From the NCBI RefSeq assembly GCF_036825875.1, contig NZ_DAISXK010000012.1, positions 1-64,000 of the forward strand: a stretch of DNA of 64,000 bases. The letters run 5' to 3'. The notes under the pieces are model-generated. The model was not told the DNA's origin. It did not search any database and saw only the letters and a program-made list of their open reading frames with translations. The translations under genes were made by a program, and so were the position numbers. Shown here in pieces: positions 17,465 to 25,880 of the stretch; the stretch's first letter is position 1, and each line of letters opens with the position of its first letter. The stretch is from Paucihalobacter sp036825875. GTDB taxonomy: Bacteria > Bacteroidota > Bacteroidia > Flavobacteriales > Flavobacteriaceae.

Positions 17465-18229
17465 TTATAGTTGCGCTTGGGCTTTACCGATTAATATATC
17501 AATGTTTGTTGCTTCAGTAGATTTAGAGAAATCTTTTTTAATACGTTCAAAATATTTGAAGGCTTTGTCATTTTTATTTAATGATAACGCCAACTTTCCT
17601 GCCTTAGATAAATACATTGGCGTGGTGAAGTCATTTGTAGAAGCAGAAATTGCTTTCTCATAATATTCTAAAGCATCCTCTGGTTGATTCAATTGTACAA
17701 AGGCATCGCCAATAGCACCTTTAGAAATGGCATTCAACATTATATCGTCACTAGAAAACTTACCTAAATATTTCACGGCATTTGGATAGTCTTTTAAATT
17801 TAAGTAAGACATTCCAGCGTAATAATTAGCCATATTAGCTGCTGGCGTGCCGCTGTATTCTTCAATGATATCTAACATTCCAAATTTACCTTCGCCGCCA
17901 TTAAGAGCCATAGTAAACAACGAATCTTTTTCAGCGCCGTTCACCGCTTGATCAAAATATTGTTGCGCTTTGAACATTTCGTTCATAGCTTCTTGCTGCT
18001 TAGGTTCGGCTATAAATTTGTTGTATCCTAATACCCCTAAGATTACAACAGCAATAACTGCTACTGCACCAAATATATATTTCTGGTTATTCGCTACCCA
18101 TTCTTCTGTTTTGGAAGCAGATTCATCTAGGGTATTAAAAACTTCAGCTGTTGTTGAGTTGTCCTCAATGGCTTCATTCTTTTCTTTATCTGTTTTTGGT
18201 TTGTAACCTCTTTTCTTATAAGTTGCCAT
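17465..18229 (-). CDS. inner-membrane TPR protein (YfgM-like)
   Basis: A 254-residue bitopic protein. The cytoplasmic N-terminus is basic (MATYKKRGYKPKTDKEK), then a membrane segment at about 51-70 (KYIFGAVAVIAVVILGVLGY), then a periplasmic part of five or so tetratricopeptide repeats (for example NYYAGMSYLNLKDYPNAVKY and DALEYYEKAISAS). The plan matches the YfgM/Tol-Pal-type TPR proteins that help folding or complex assembly at the Sec exit, but the partner cannot be told. It leads the operon TPR-ribH-small proteins-mutL-rhomboids; a -7 box (TATTTTTG, 18251-18258 on the minus strand) lies 22 bases upstream. Confidence 0.8.
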   Translation of the reverse strand: MATYKKRGYKPKTDKEKNEAIEDNSTTAEVFNTLDESASKTEEWVANNQKYIFGAVAVIAVVILGVLGYNKFIAEPKQQEAMNEMFKAQQYFDQAVNGAEKDSLFTMALNGGEGKFGMLDIIEEYSGTPAANMANYYAGMSYLNLKDYPNAVKYLGKFSSDDIMLNAISKGAIGDAFVQLNQPEDALEYYEKAISASTNDFTTPMYLSKAGKLALSLNKNDKAFKYFERIKKDFSKSTEATNIDILIGKAQAQL

Positions 18230-18305
18230 ATTTTCTCAATTTATGCGTGGCAAAAATATAATTTTTATTGGTATTTAAAAGCTTATTTATTTGTTATTTT
18301 GCAAT

Positions 18306-18365
18306 ATGTACAGCTGGATTAAACAGTTGTTGACCTTACTCAAAAAATTGCTGATAAAATTTTAA
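18306..18365 (+). CDS. 19-residue cationic amphipathic peptide, coupled to recF
   Basis: A short ORF that opens with ATG 18306 and ends with TAA 18363-18365, whose last base is the first of the recF ATG (TAATG). The product, MYSWIKQLLTLLKKLLIKF, has four Lys, no acidic residue and Leu/Ile at helical spacing, so it would form an amphipathic, membrane-binding helix. It may be a real small protein, a leader peptide that couples recF translation, or chance. The stop/start overlap is the usual style of coupled genes here, which argues for translation. I know of no named family. Confidence 0.4.
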   Translation: MYSWIKQLLTLLKKLLIKF

Positions 18366-19444
18366 TGGTTTTACAAACGCTATCCCTTTTAAATTATAAG
18401 AATTTTGAGAGTCAATCCTTTGATTTCGACAACAAAATAAATTGTTTTGTTGGTGAAAACGGCAAGGGTAAAACCAACGTTTTAGACGCCATTTTTCACT
18501 TGGCGATTGGCAAAAGTTACTTCAACCCTATCACCACCCAAAACATCAAACACGACGAAGCCTTTTTTGTAATTGATGGCGTTTTTGAAAAATTAGAGCG
18601 CGAAGAGAAAATTGTAGTTTCTTTTAAAAAAGGTCAGAAAAAAATTATCAAACGCAATGGGAAAATCTACGATAAGTTTAGCGACCATATTGGGTTTATT
18701 CCGCTGGTTATAATTTCACCGGCCGATAGAGATTTAATTATTGAAGGCAGCGAAACGCGCAGAAAATTTATCGATACCGTAATTTCACAAGGTGATAGAG
18801 GTTACCTTCAAAATTTGATAAACTACAATAAAGTATTGGCGCAACGGAACGCTTTACTTAAATATTTTGCACTCAATAATACCTTCAACAAAGAAACTTT
18901 AGAAGTTTATAACGAGCAACTTGATAAGTACGGAGCTGAGATTCATACCAAAAGATCCGTTTTTCTGGAGCAATTTATTCCTATTTTCAAAAGCCGTTAT
19001 AAAGCCATCAGCAACAATAAAGAAACCATCGATATTGCTTATAAAAGTGATTTGTTTGAAGTTGATTTAAAATCTCTTCTTCAACTAAATATAAACAAAG
19101 ACAAAGCACTTCAATACACCAGTGTTGGTACACATAAAGACGATTTAAATTTTGAAATTGACCAATATCCCATAAAAAAGTTTGGTAGTCAAGGTCAGCA
19201 GAAATCTTTTTTAATTGCTTTAAAGCTGGCCGAATTCGATTTTATAAAACAACAAAGCGGTGTATCGCCTATTTTACTGTTGGATGATATTTTTGATAAA
19301 TTAGATGAAAATCGCGTGGCCCAAATTATTGAATTGGTAAACAACGATAATTTCGGACAGTTGTTTTTAAGTGATACGCATCCCGAAAGAACCGAAATGG
19401 CAGTTAAACAAACCCATCAATCTTATAAAATATTTAAGTTATGA
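18365..19444 (+). CDS. recF: DNA replication and repair protein RecF
   Basis: A 359-residue SMC-like ABC ATPase that helps load RecA at gaps with RecO and RecR. Walker A is GENGKGKTN near residues 31-39, the coiled arm region is in the middle, the signature is FGSQGQQKSFLIALKLAEF, and Walker B is ILLLDDIFDKLDENR, followed by the D-loop and HPER switch (LFLSDTHPERTE). Length is normal. recR is also in the window (35220), though not linked. recF is preceded by the 19-codon ORF and its stop overlaps the next ATG by four bases. Confidence 0.95.
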   Translation: MVLQTLSLLNYKNFESQSFDFDNKINCFVGENGKGKTNVLDAIFHLAIGKSYFNPITTQNIKHDEAFFVIDGVFEKLEREEKIVVSFKKGQKKIIKRNGKIYDKFSDHIGFIPLVIISPADRDLIIEGSETRRKFIDTVISQGDRGYLQNLINYNKVLAQRNALLKYFALNNTFNKETLEVYNEQLDKYGAEIHTKRSVFLEQFIPIFKSRYKAISNNKETIDIAYKSDLFEVDLKSLLQLNINKDKALQYTSVGTHKDDLNFEIDQYPIKKFGSQGQQKSFLIALKLAEFDFIKQQSGVSPILLLDDIFDKLDENRVAQIIELVNNDNFGQLFLSDTHPERTEMAVKQTHQSYKIFKL

Positions 19445-19854
19445 GTAGAATTACAACCTTAATAATCGCTTTATTTCTAGTGTCTTGCTCCGATAATCCT
19501 GAAAAAATGCTCACGCATCTTAATGGCTATTGGGAAATAAGTAAAGCCGAAATGAATGATGGTATTGAAAAAGATTACAACTTCAATGCATCCATAGATT
19601 ATATTATGGTAAATGATAGTTTAAAAGGTTTCAGGAAAAAACTCTCGCCAAATTTTGACGGCAGCTTTACCACATCGCAAGACGCCGAAGCCATTGAAGT
19701 TAAAATTGAAAACGACAGTTTAAATTTATACTACTCCACGCCCTACGCGAAATGGAAAGAAACTGTTTTAGAAGCGAATGAAACCCATTTGAAGATCGTT
19801 AACTTCAAAAAAGATGTGTATCTTTATAAACGTTATGTACCGCTAGATTTGTAA
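19441..19854 (+). CDS. small lipoprotein, lipocalin-like in plan
   Basis: A 137-residue predicted lipoprotein (signal IIALFLVSC, Cys16). The mature part starts LNGYWEISKAEMNDG and is made of alternating beta strands (YIMVNDSLKGFRKK, FTTSQDAEAIEVKIENDSLNLYY), the pattern of lipocalin-like domains in which an early GxW opens the barrel. No ligand can be inferred. Coupled to recF by ATGA and followed two bases later by the DUF721 gene. Confidence 0.7.
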   Translation: MSRITTLIIALFLVSCSDNPEKMLTHLNGYWEISKAEMNDGIEKDYNFNASIDYIMVNDSLKGFRKKLSPNFDGSFTTSQDAEAIEVKIENDSLNLYYSTPYAKWKETVLEANETHLKIVNFKKDVYLYKRYVPLDL

Positions 19855-19856
19855 AC

Positions 19857-20153
19857 ATGAGTAAAAGACAAAACGACCACTTACCTATTTCGTATATTTT
19901 AAAATCGTTTGTTGAAACCAATAAATTGGAACACGGTTTAAACGACGTGCAGGTGCGTGAAGCTTGGGCTGAACTTATGGGATCTGGCGTTAACAATTAC
20001 ACCGACAAAGTTTACCTTCATGGAAGCAAATTGTTTGTGAATTTAAGTTCGAGCGTTCTTCGGGAAGAGCTAAGTTACGGCAAAGACAAAATTTGTAAAA
20101 TGCTCAACGAACACTTGGGTAAAGCTGTTGTAACCGAAGTGATTCTAAAATAA
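19857..20153 (+). CDS. DUF721 (DciA-like) protein
   Basis: A 98-residue protein of the DUF721 family. Seen: PISYILKSFVETNKLEHGLNDVQVREAWAELMGSGVNNYT in consecutive segments, then the beta part LFVNLSSSVLREELSYGKDKI and the end GKAVVTEVIL. In bacteria without DnaC/DnaI, DUF721 proteins (DciA) are known to assist loading of the DnaB helicase; a short version next to recF fits a replication role. That this copy loads helicase is inference from the family. Confidence 0.85.
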   Translation: MSKRQNDHLPISYILKSFVETNKLEHGLNDVQVREAWAELMGSGVNNYTDKVYLHGSKLFVNLSSSVLREELSYGKDKICKMLNEHLGKAVVTEVILK

Positions 20154-20161
20154 CCTGATAA

Positions 20162-20704
20162 ATGTCGCTTACTTCTAAAATACTAATCTTTCTTTTTATT
20201 TTAACTCTTATGTCTCAGAACACCACTATTTTCAATTTTTCAAAAGATACTAAAAAGAATAGTTGGATTGTAGTAAACGATGACGTTATGGGTGGAATTT
20301 CAAATAGTACTATAACTGTTAATACAAATGGATATGGTGTTTTTAGAGGAAGTGTTTCCTTAGAAAATAACGGCGGATTTGCTTCTGTACGACATGCAGT
20401 AAAAGGCGCCAATCTAACCGCACATTCCAAATTTATCATCAAAATTAAAGGTGACGGAAAAAAATATCAATTTAGATGTAAAGCACGCTCAAATGAGAGA
20501 CATAGCTACGTTTACGACTTTAAAACCAATGGTGACTGGCAGGAAATTGAAATTCCGTTTTCTGAAATGTATCCGCGTTTTAGAGGCAATAATTTAAATA
20601 TGTCCAATTACGCAGGCGATGCGCTTTCTGAGGTAGCTTTTTTAATTGGCAACAACAAACCAGAAAACTTTAAATTAGAAATAGATTATATAAACGTGCA
20701 GTGA
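20162..20704 (+). CDS. CIA30 family protein (NDUFAF1-like)
   Basis: A 180-residue protein of the complex I intermediate-associated protein 30 family, a beta-sandwich fold related to carbohydrate-binding modules. It has an N-terminal hydrophobic segment (ILIFLFILTLMSQ), then the family's WIVVNDDVMGGISNSTI, FRGSVSLENNGGFASVR, FIIKIKGDGKKYQFR, and the C-terminal FLIGNNKPENFKLEIDYI. In mitochondria the homologue assists complex I assembly; the bacterial role is not settled. It lies eight bases after the DUF721 gene. Confidence 0.85.
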   Translation: MSLTSKILIFLFILTLMSQNTTIFNFSKDTKKNSWIVVNDDVMGGISNSTITVNTNGYGVFRGSVSLENNGGFASVRHAVKGANLTAHSKFIIKIKGDGKKYQFRCKARSNERHSYVYDFKTNGDWQEIEIPFSEMYPRFRGNNLNMSNYAGDALSEVAFLIGNNKPENFKLEIDYINVQ

Positions 20705-20728
20705 TCTTAACCCATTAAATTTTGTTTT

Positions 20729-21382
20729 ATGGCAACAAAAAGATTTCTTTTCATTTTTTCAATGTCGTTTTTATTGGTAACATTAGGTTGTTCTACCACG
20801 AAAAATCAGACGGCGAAAGTCAATAAAAACTTTGACGATCAGCAACTCGTCATGATTCTGAATGCCAACAACAATACCCCGATGCGCGTTTTTAAAATCA
20901 ATAATGTTCAAGATTCTTTACTCTTAAGAAAACAAAGTGAAGATGTGGTTATCATCCCAAACGATACTACCTTAAAACATTTCACCAATAGATTATTTGC
21001 TACCGTGCGCGACAGTCTCTCGCTTGGTGTAGGTATCGCGGCTCCTCAAGTGGGTATTTTAAAAAATATTATTTGGGTGCAACGTTTTGATAAAGAAGAA
21101 TTTCCTTTTGAAGTGTACCTCAACCCGAAAATTATTCAATATTCTCAAAAAAAACAAACCCGCGCCGAAGGTTGTTTGTCTATTCCCAACCGAAGAGAAA
21201 CGCTGAATTGTAGAGCGTATGCTATTTTGCTCGAATATATCACATTAGAAGGAGAACATCGTACAGAAATGGTCGAAGACTTCACCGCTATTATTTTCCA
21301 GCATGAAGTAGATCATCTCAATGGCGTTTTGTACATCGATTTAATGGATGAAGCTTTGAAAATAAATTCAGTTTCAAACTAA
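20729..21382 (+). CDS. peptide deformylase with lipoprotein signal
   Basis: A 217-residue metalloprotease-fold protein. All three deformylase motifs are present: GVGIAAPQ (100-107), EGCLS with metal-binding Cys149, and QHEVDH with His192, Glu193 and His196. Ordinary peptide deformylase is cytosolic and removes the formyl group from nascent chains. Here the N-terminus is a lipoprotein signal (FIFSMSFLLVTLG before Cys21), which would send it to the envelope, where formyl-Met chains are not expected to be its main substrate. The normal cytosolic enzyme must be encoded elsewhere. Possible roles are hydrolysis of other formylated peptides, or a moonlighting function. Confidence 0.85.
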   Translation: MATKRFLFIFSMSFLLVTLGCSTTKNQTAKVNKNFDDQQLVMILNANNNTPMRVFKINNVQDSLLLRKQSEDVVIIPNDTTLKHFTNRLFATVRDSLSLGVGIAAPQVGILKNIIWVQRFDKEEFPFEVYLNPKIIQYSQKKQTRAEGCLSIPNRRETLNCRAYAILLEYITLEGEHRTEMVEDFTAIIFQHEVDHLNGVLYIDLMDEALKINSVSN

Positions 21383-21396
21383 AACTTTTAAATTTA

Positions 21397-22086
21397 ATGC
21401 CCCAAACTACAATAGTTTCTTTTTTTAAGTACAAAGGCTTTAGGCACCAATGGCAAGCCTTTGTAAGAATGGGTCGTCCGCCATTATTAAATCAAACTAT
21501 TGAAGGACTTACTTTTTGGAAAGCACTCGGTAGCGGCAGTGGTAACGGATTTTCAATTTGGCCAGATTTCTCAATGTTTGGTTTACTCACGGTATTTAAT
21601 TCTGAAAAAGAAGCGAGTGCATTTATAAATTCAGACCTTATAAAAAACTACACTGAAACTGCCGAAAAGTTTAGTCATATTTGGATGCATTCCGTTAAGG
21701 CACATGGTCAGTGGAGCAAACAGGAGCCTTTTATTTCTTCGGAAAAATTCAACGAAGAAAAACCATTGGCGGTAATTACACGTGCCACTATAAAACCGAA
21801 ATTGGCTTATAAATTCTGGAAATACGTGCCATCGGTGTCAAAATCTATGGATGGTTACAACGGACTTATTTTCACCAAAGGCATAGGCGAATGGCCTATT
21901 TTTATGCAAGCCACGTTTTCACTTTGGGAACAAGGCTCACAAATGATGGATTACGCATACAAAAATCCTAAGCATGCCGAAATGGTTAAAAAAACACGCG
22001 AATTGGGCTGGTATTCAGAAGAAATGTTTTCCCGCTTCCACCCTTTCAAAATTGAAGGTGATTTGATTGATTATCGTATTAGGTAG
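21397..22086 (+). CDS. spheroidene monooxygenase (CrtA)-like protein
   Basis: A 229-residue protein resembling CrtA, the haem-containing carotenoid monooxygenase, which is about this length. Seen: VRMGRPPLLNQTIEGLTFWKALGSG in two motifs, FSIWPDFSMFGLLTVF, VITRATIKPKLAYKFWKYVP, GIGEWPIFMQATFSLWEQ, and the ending YSEEMFSRFHPFKIEGD. No other carotenoid gene is in the window, so the substrate is uncertain. It converges with rimO and overlaps it by eight bases at the 3' ends. Confidence 0.7.
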   Translation: MPQTTIVSFFKYKGFRHQWQAFVRMGRPPLLNQTIEGLTFWKALGSGSGNGFSIWPDFSMFGLLTVFNSEKEASAFINSDLIKNYTETAEKFSHIWMHSVKAHGQWSKQEPFISSEKFNEEKPLAVITRATIKPKLAYKFWKYVPSVSKSMDGYNGLIFTKGIGEWPIFMQATFSLWEQGSQMMDYAYKNPKHAEMVKKTRELGWYSEEMFSRFHPFKIEGDLIDYRIR

Positions 22087-23389
22087 TTTTAACCACTTCA
22101 GCATACAAATCAAAATCCTCCGCAGCGGTGATTTTTACAGTAGCAAATTCACCTGTTTTTAAATAAGATTCGGATGCATTTATCAATACTTCGTTATCCA
22201 CATCTGGCGAATCAAATTCAGTACGACCAACAAAATAATTGCCTTCTTTTCTATCGATAACTACTTTAAAAACCTCACCAATTTTCTGCTGATTTAATTC
22301 CCATGAAATTTGTGACTGCAATTCCATGATTTCGTTGGCTCGCTCTTGTTTGACTTCTTCAGGTACGTTATCTTCTAGGTTATAGGCATGTGTGTTTTCC
22401 TCGTGACTATAGGTAAAACAACCCAAACGCTCAAATCGCATGTCTTTAACCCACTGTTTTAAAGTTTGAAAATCTTCCTCTGTTTCGCCAGGATATCCAA
22501 CAATTAAAGTGGTTCTAATCGTCATATTGGGAACTGCTTTTCTAAAGTCGTGCAGTAGTTTGGTAGTTTTTTCTTGGGTGGTACCGCGACGCATACTTTT
22601 TAAGATACGATCAGAAATATGCTGCAACGGAATATCAATATAATTACAAACTTTAGTTTCGCGGTGCATCACCTCAAGCACATCCATAGGAAATCCTGTT
22701 GGAAAGGCATAATGTAATCGTATCCATTCAATACCTTCAACTTTTACTAAGGCTTCAAGCAATTCGGCTAAATTGCGTTTTTTGTATATATCTAGTCCGT
22801 AGTAAGTTAAATCTTGGGCGATTAAAATAAGTTCCTTGACGCCTTTAGCCGCTAAATTTTCTGCTTCCTTCACTACATCTTCAATAGGTGTAGATTTGTG
22901 TTTACCGCGCATTAACGGAATGGCACAAAAACTACAAGGTCGGTCGCAGCCTTCAGCAATTTTCAAATAGGCATAGTTTTTAGGTGTTGTGGTAAGACGT
23001 TCGCCAATTAATTCATGTTTGTAATCGGCGCCTAAGGCTTTCAACAAAGATGGCAATTCCGTAGTGCCAAAATATTGATCTACATTGGGAATTTCTTTTT
23101 GTAAATCGGGTTTATATCTTTCACTTAAACAACCTGTAACAAATACTTTATCAACTTCGCCCGCTTCCTTTTTCTGCATAAATTCTAAAATAGTATTGAT
23201 GCTTTCTTCTTTGGCATTGTTGATAAAACCGCAAGTATTAATTACTACAATATTACCTTCTTCTTCATGTACAACATCTTTACCACTGGCTTTTAATTGT
23301 CCCATCAGCACTTCGCTGTCGTAAACATTTTTACTACAGCCAAGTGTTACAACGTTAATTCTATTCTTTTTTAATGTTTTTGTCCGCAT
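22079..23389 (-). CDS. rimO: ribosomal protein S12 methylthiotransferase RimO
   Basis: A 436-residue radical SAM enzyme that methylthiolates Asp89 of ribosomal protein S12. The N-terminal MTTase domain starts NVVTLGCSKNVYDSEVLMG and has further Cys at NTCGFI and VTGCLSERY. The radical SAM cluster motif is GCDRPCSFCAIP (CxxxCxxC). A C-terminal TRAM domain follows. The RGTTQEKTTKLLHDFRKAVP stretch and the overall length match RimO rather than MiaB. A -7 box (TATCTTTG, minus strand 23409-23416) lies 20 bases upstream. Confidence 0.93.
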   Translation of the reverse strand: MRTKTLKKNRINVVTLGCSKNVYDSEVLMGQLKASGKDVVHEEEGNIVVINTCGFINNAKEESINTILEFMQKKEAGEVDKVFVTGCLSERYKPDLQKEIPNVDQYFGTTELPSLLKALGADYKHELIGERLTTTPKNYAYLKIAEGCDRPCSFCAIPLMRGKHKSTPIEDVVKEAENLAAKGVKELILIAQDLTYYGLDIYKKRNLAELLEALVKVEGIEWIRLHYAFPTGFPMDVLEVMHRETKVCNYIDIPLQHISDRILKSMRRGTTQEKTTKLLHDFRKAVPNMTIRTTLIVGYPGETEEDFQTLKQWVKDMRFERLGCFTYSHEENTHAYNLEDNVPEEVKQERANEIMELQSQISWELNQQKIGEVFKVVIDRKEGNYFVGRTEFDSPDVDNEVLINASESYLKTGEFATVKITAAEDFDLYAEVVKTT

Positions 23390-23473
23390 AATTATTTAAA
23401 TGAAGGCACAAAGATACAACCAATGTTAAACCTTTTATATATTTTTAAGTCTTAATAGAAAATCTGTTATACC

Positions 23474-24550
23474 ATGTCTATCTATTTAAGAATTCTAGCT
23501 TTAGTGGCGTTCAGTTTCTTTTCATGCTCATCTACCGACGATAATCCGCCACAAATTATTACCCCAGACGAGGACATTTATTTTCCACCCATTAATTCCG
23601 ACGTATGGGAGACAAAAACTACAGCGTCTTTAGGCTGGAATGAAAGCGAACTGCAACCACTATTAGATTTTTTAGAAGAAAAGAACAGCAGAAGCTTTAT
23701 GATTTTACATAACGGCAACATAGTTGTAGAGTCTTACTTTAATGGACACACAGCGACTTTACCTTGGTATTGGGCCAGTGCCGGTAAAACATTAACTACC
23801 GCCATTACTGGAATTGCGGAAAGCGAAGGCTTCATCAATATCAATAACAAAGTATCAGATTATTTAGGAGCCAGTTGGACAAGTGCGCCGATTGACAAAG
23901 AAAACTTGATTACCTGTAAAAATTTATTATCGATGAATTCTGGTCTAAACGATGCCTTAGGAAGCGATGTTTCTCCTGCAAATCTTCAATATGTAGCAGA
24001 TGCAGGAACCCGTTGGGCTTATCATAATGTGTATGTGAAACTTCAAGATGTGGTTGCTCAAGCCAGTGGAAACTCGTGGGATAATTATTTCAATATCAAA
24101 TTGAAAAATAGAATTGGCATGACTGGCGCTTGGATTCCAAATGAAGACTTGAATGTCTATTGGAGCAATACCAGAAGTATGGCCAGATTTGGATTGTTAG
24201 TCTATGCTGATGGTAAATGGGGAGACCAACAGATTATTCCCGCAAACTTCCTTAACGATGCTGTAAACACCTCGCAAAACCTAAATCAAGCTTATGGTTA
24301 TATGTGGTGGCTAAATGGCAAGTCTACTTACAGATTACCACAAGTACAATTTCAGTTTAATGGTTCGCTGGTTCCTAATGCACCGAATGATATGTATTGC
24401 GCTTTGGGTAGAGATGACCAAAAAATATACATCGTTCCAAGTAAAAAACTGGTAGTGATTAGGATGGGTAATTCGGCAGACGAGACCAATTTTGCATTGT
24501 CTGGATTTGACGATGAGTTGTGGGTACGCATCAATGCGTTTACAGACTAG
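23474..24550 (+). CDS. serine hydrolase, beta-lactamase class C type, lipoprotein
   Basis: A 358-residue lipoprotein (signal LVAFSFFSC, Cys18) of the class C beta-lactamase/transpeptidase family. The SxxK motif is SAGK at 102-105 in YWASAGKTLTTAITG; the YxN-type motif is probably YHN in RWAYHNVYVKLQDV; the C-terminal region has the KKLVVIRMGNSA segment. Such envelope enzymes include esterases and peptidases as well as beta-lactamases; the sequence does not distinguish, and beta-lactam resistance should not be assumed. It stands alone between rimO and an outer-membrane protein gene. Confidence 0.85.
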   Translation: MSIYLRILALVAFSFFSCSSTDDNPPQIITPDEDIYFPPINSDVWETKTTASLGWNESELQPLLDFLEEKNSRSFMILHNGNIVVESYFNGHTATLPWYWASAGKTLTTAITGIAESEGFININNKVSDYLGASWTSAPIDKENLITCKNLLSMNSGLNDALGSDVSPANLQYVADAGTRWAYHNVYVKLQDVVAQASGNSWDNYFNIKLKNRIGMTGAWIPNEDLNVYWSNTRSMARFGLLVYADGKWGDQQIIPANFLNDAVNTSQNLNQAYGYMWWLNGKSTYRLPQVQFQFNGSLVPNAPNDMYCALGRDDQKIYIVPSKKLVVIRMGNSADETNFALSGFDDELWVRINAFTD

Positions 24551-24672
24551 TTTGAAAAAATTAAATTTATTGATTACTGCATCAGAATATTTAAGAAAAA
24601 CGAAAACTTCCTTCAAAATTATTTGAAAAGTTTATCTTGTGGCGGTATTTAAATATTTTTGATTTTTTATTT

Positions 24673-25857
24673 ATGAAAGGACAAATTCTACTGCTTCTGC
24701 TCACCTTTTCGAGCATCATCTGCTATTCGCAAATTAACTATGAAACAGGATATTTTATTAATAATTCAAACCAAAAAGTAGATTGCCTTATTCGAAACGT
24801 TAATTTAAAAATAAATCCAACCGAATTTGAGTTTAAGTTAACGGAAGACGCAGAAATACAAAAAGCGAGCATCCAAACTGTTCAAGAGTTCCATATTTAT
24901 GGTAAATTTAAATACATCCGAAAGAATGTGATGATTGATCAATCAGAGAAAAGTATTGATAAATTGAGTAGAGAAAGAAAAGCTTTGTTGGAAGAACAAG
25001 AAGTTTTTTTAAGAGTTTTAATAGAAGGAAAGGCAAGCTTATATTCATTTGAAAACAGTAAATTCAAAAGATTTTTTTACAGTTTAGATGATTCGAAAAT
25101 TGAACAATTAATATTTAAAGAATATTTAAATGATGATAGAAAAATCTCTCAAAATAATATGTTCAAACAACAGCTATTGGATGATTTAAAATGCTCAACC
25201 ATCAAAAAGCAAGATGCTGAAAATGTGAATTACCGAAAAAATGAATTGATCACTTTTTTCGTGAAATACAATGAATGTAATAATACAGAATTCACAAATT
25301 TTGAAGAAAAACAAAAAAGAGACTTATTCAACTTAAATTTTCGTCCCGGCATAAATAGTGCAACTCTTTCAATAGAGAATAACAGTTCAAGTTCTAACGC
25401 TGTTGATTTTAATGACAAAATTGGTTTTAGATTTGGTATAGAAGTTGAATTTATTTTGCCAATTTATAACAACAAATGGGCTTTCACAATTGAGCCAACT
25501 TATCAATATTTTAAAACTAAAGAAACGATTACCTCATCAATTGCAACTCGAAATTTCGAAGTCGATTATAAGTCTTTAGAAGTGCCGATTGGAATAAGAC
25601 ATTACATTTTTTTAAATAAAAATTCTAAACTTTTTATAAACGGTGCATTTGTTTTTGATTTGAGCAGTAATTCGTCTATAAATGAGCTTATAATTGGTAA
25701 TAGCTCAAATTTTGCATTTGGATTAGGCCTTAAACAAAATGATAAATATAGCATAGAGTTAAGGTATCAACCCAACAGAAATATATTAACTGATTATGTG
25801 TTTTGGAGTTCGAATTACACTACTGCCAGTGTAATATTCGGCTATACTTTGTTTTGA
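24673..25857 (+). CDS. outer-membrane beta-barrel protein, PorT-like
   Basis: A 394-residue exported protein. I chose ATG 24673 because it starts a clean signal peptide (KGQILLLLLTFSSIICYSQ). The first 190 residues are a soluble domain (YFINNSNQKVDCLIRNVNL; EAEIQ-type strands; a charged central part), and the last 190 are amphipathic beta strands (GFRFGIEVEFILPIYNNK, WAFTIEPTYQYFKTKE, YSIELRYQPNRNIL, ASVIFGYTLF) ending in an aromatic residue, as in outer-membrane barrels of about eight strands. This two-part design is widespread in Bacteroidota; function unknown. Confidence 0.72.
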   Translation: MKGQILLLLLTFSSIICYSQINYETGYFINNSNQKVDCLIRNVNLKINPTEFEFKLTEDAEIQKASIQTVQEFHIYGKFKYIRKNVMIDQSEKSIDKLSRERKALLEEQEVFLRVLIEGKASLYSFENSKFKRFFYSLDDSKIEQLIFKEYLNDDRKISQNNMFKQQLLDDLKCSTIKKQDAENVNYRKNELITFFVKYNECNNTEFTNFEEKQKRDLFNLNFRPGINSATLSIENNSSSSNAVDFNDKIGFRFGIEVEFILPIYNNKWAFTIEPTYQYFKTKETITSSIATRNFEVDYKSLEVPIGIRHYIFLNKNSKLFINGAFVFDLSSNSSINELIIGNSSNFAFGLGLKQNDKYSIELRYQPNRNILTDYVFWSSNYTTASVIFGYTLF

Positions 25858-25880
25858 AAATAAAAACCTTCTCAATTAGA

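Noticed and set aside
24673..25857. tRNA modification GTPase label for the barrel protein
   Set aside because: No P-loop; the translation has a signal peptide and beta-barrel strands.
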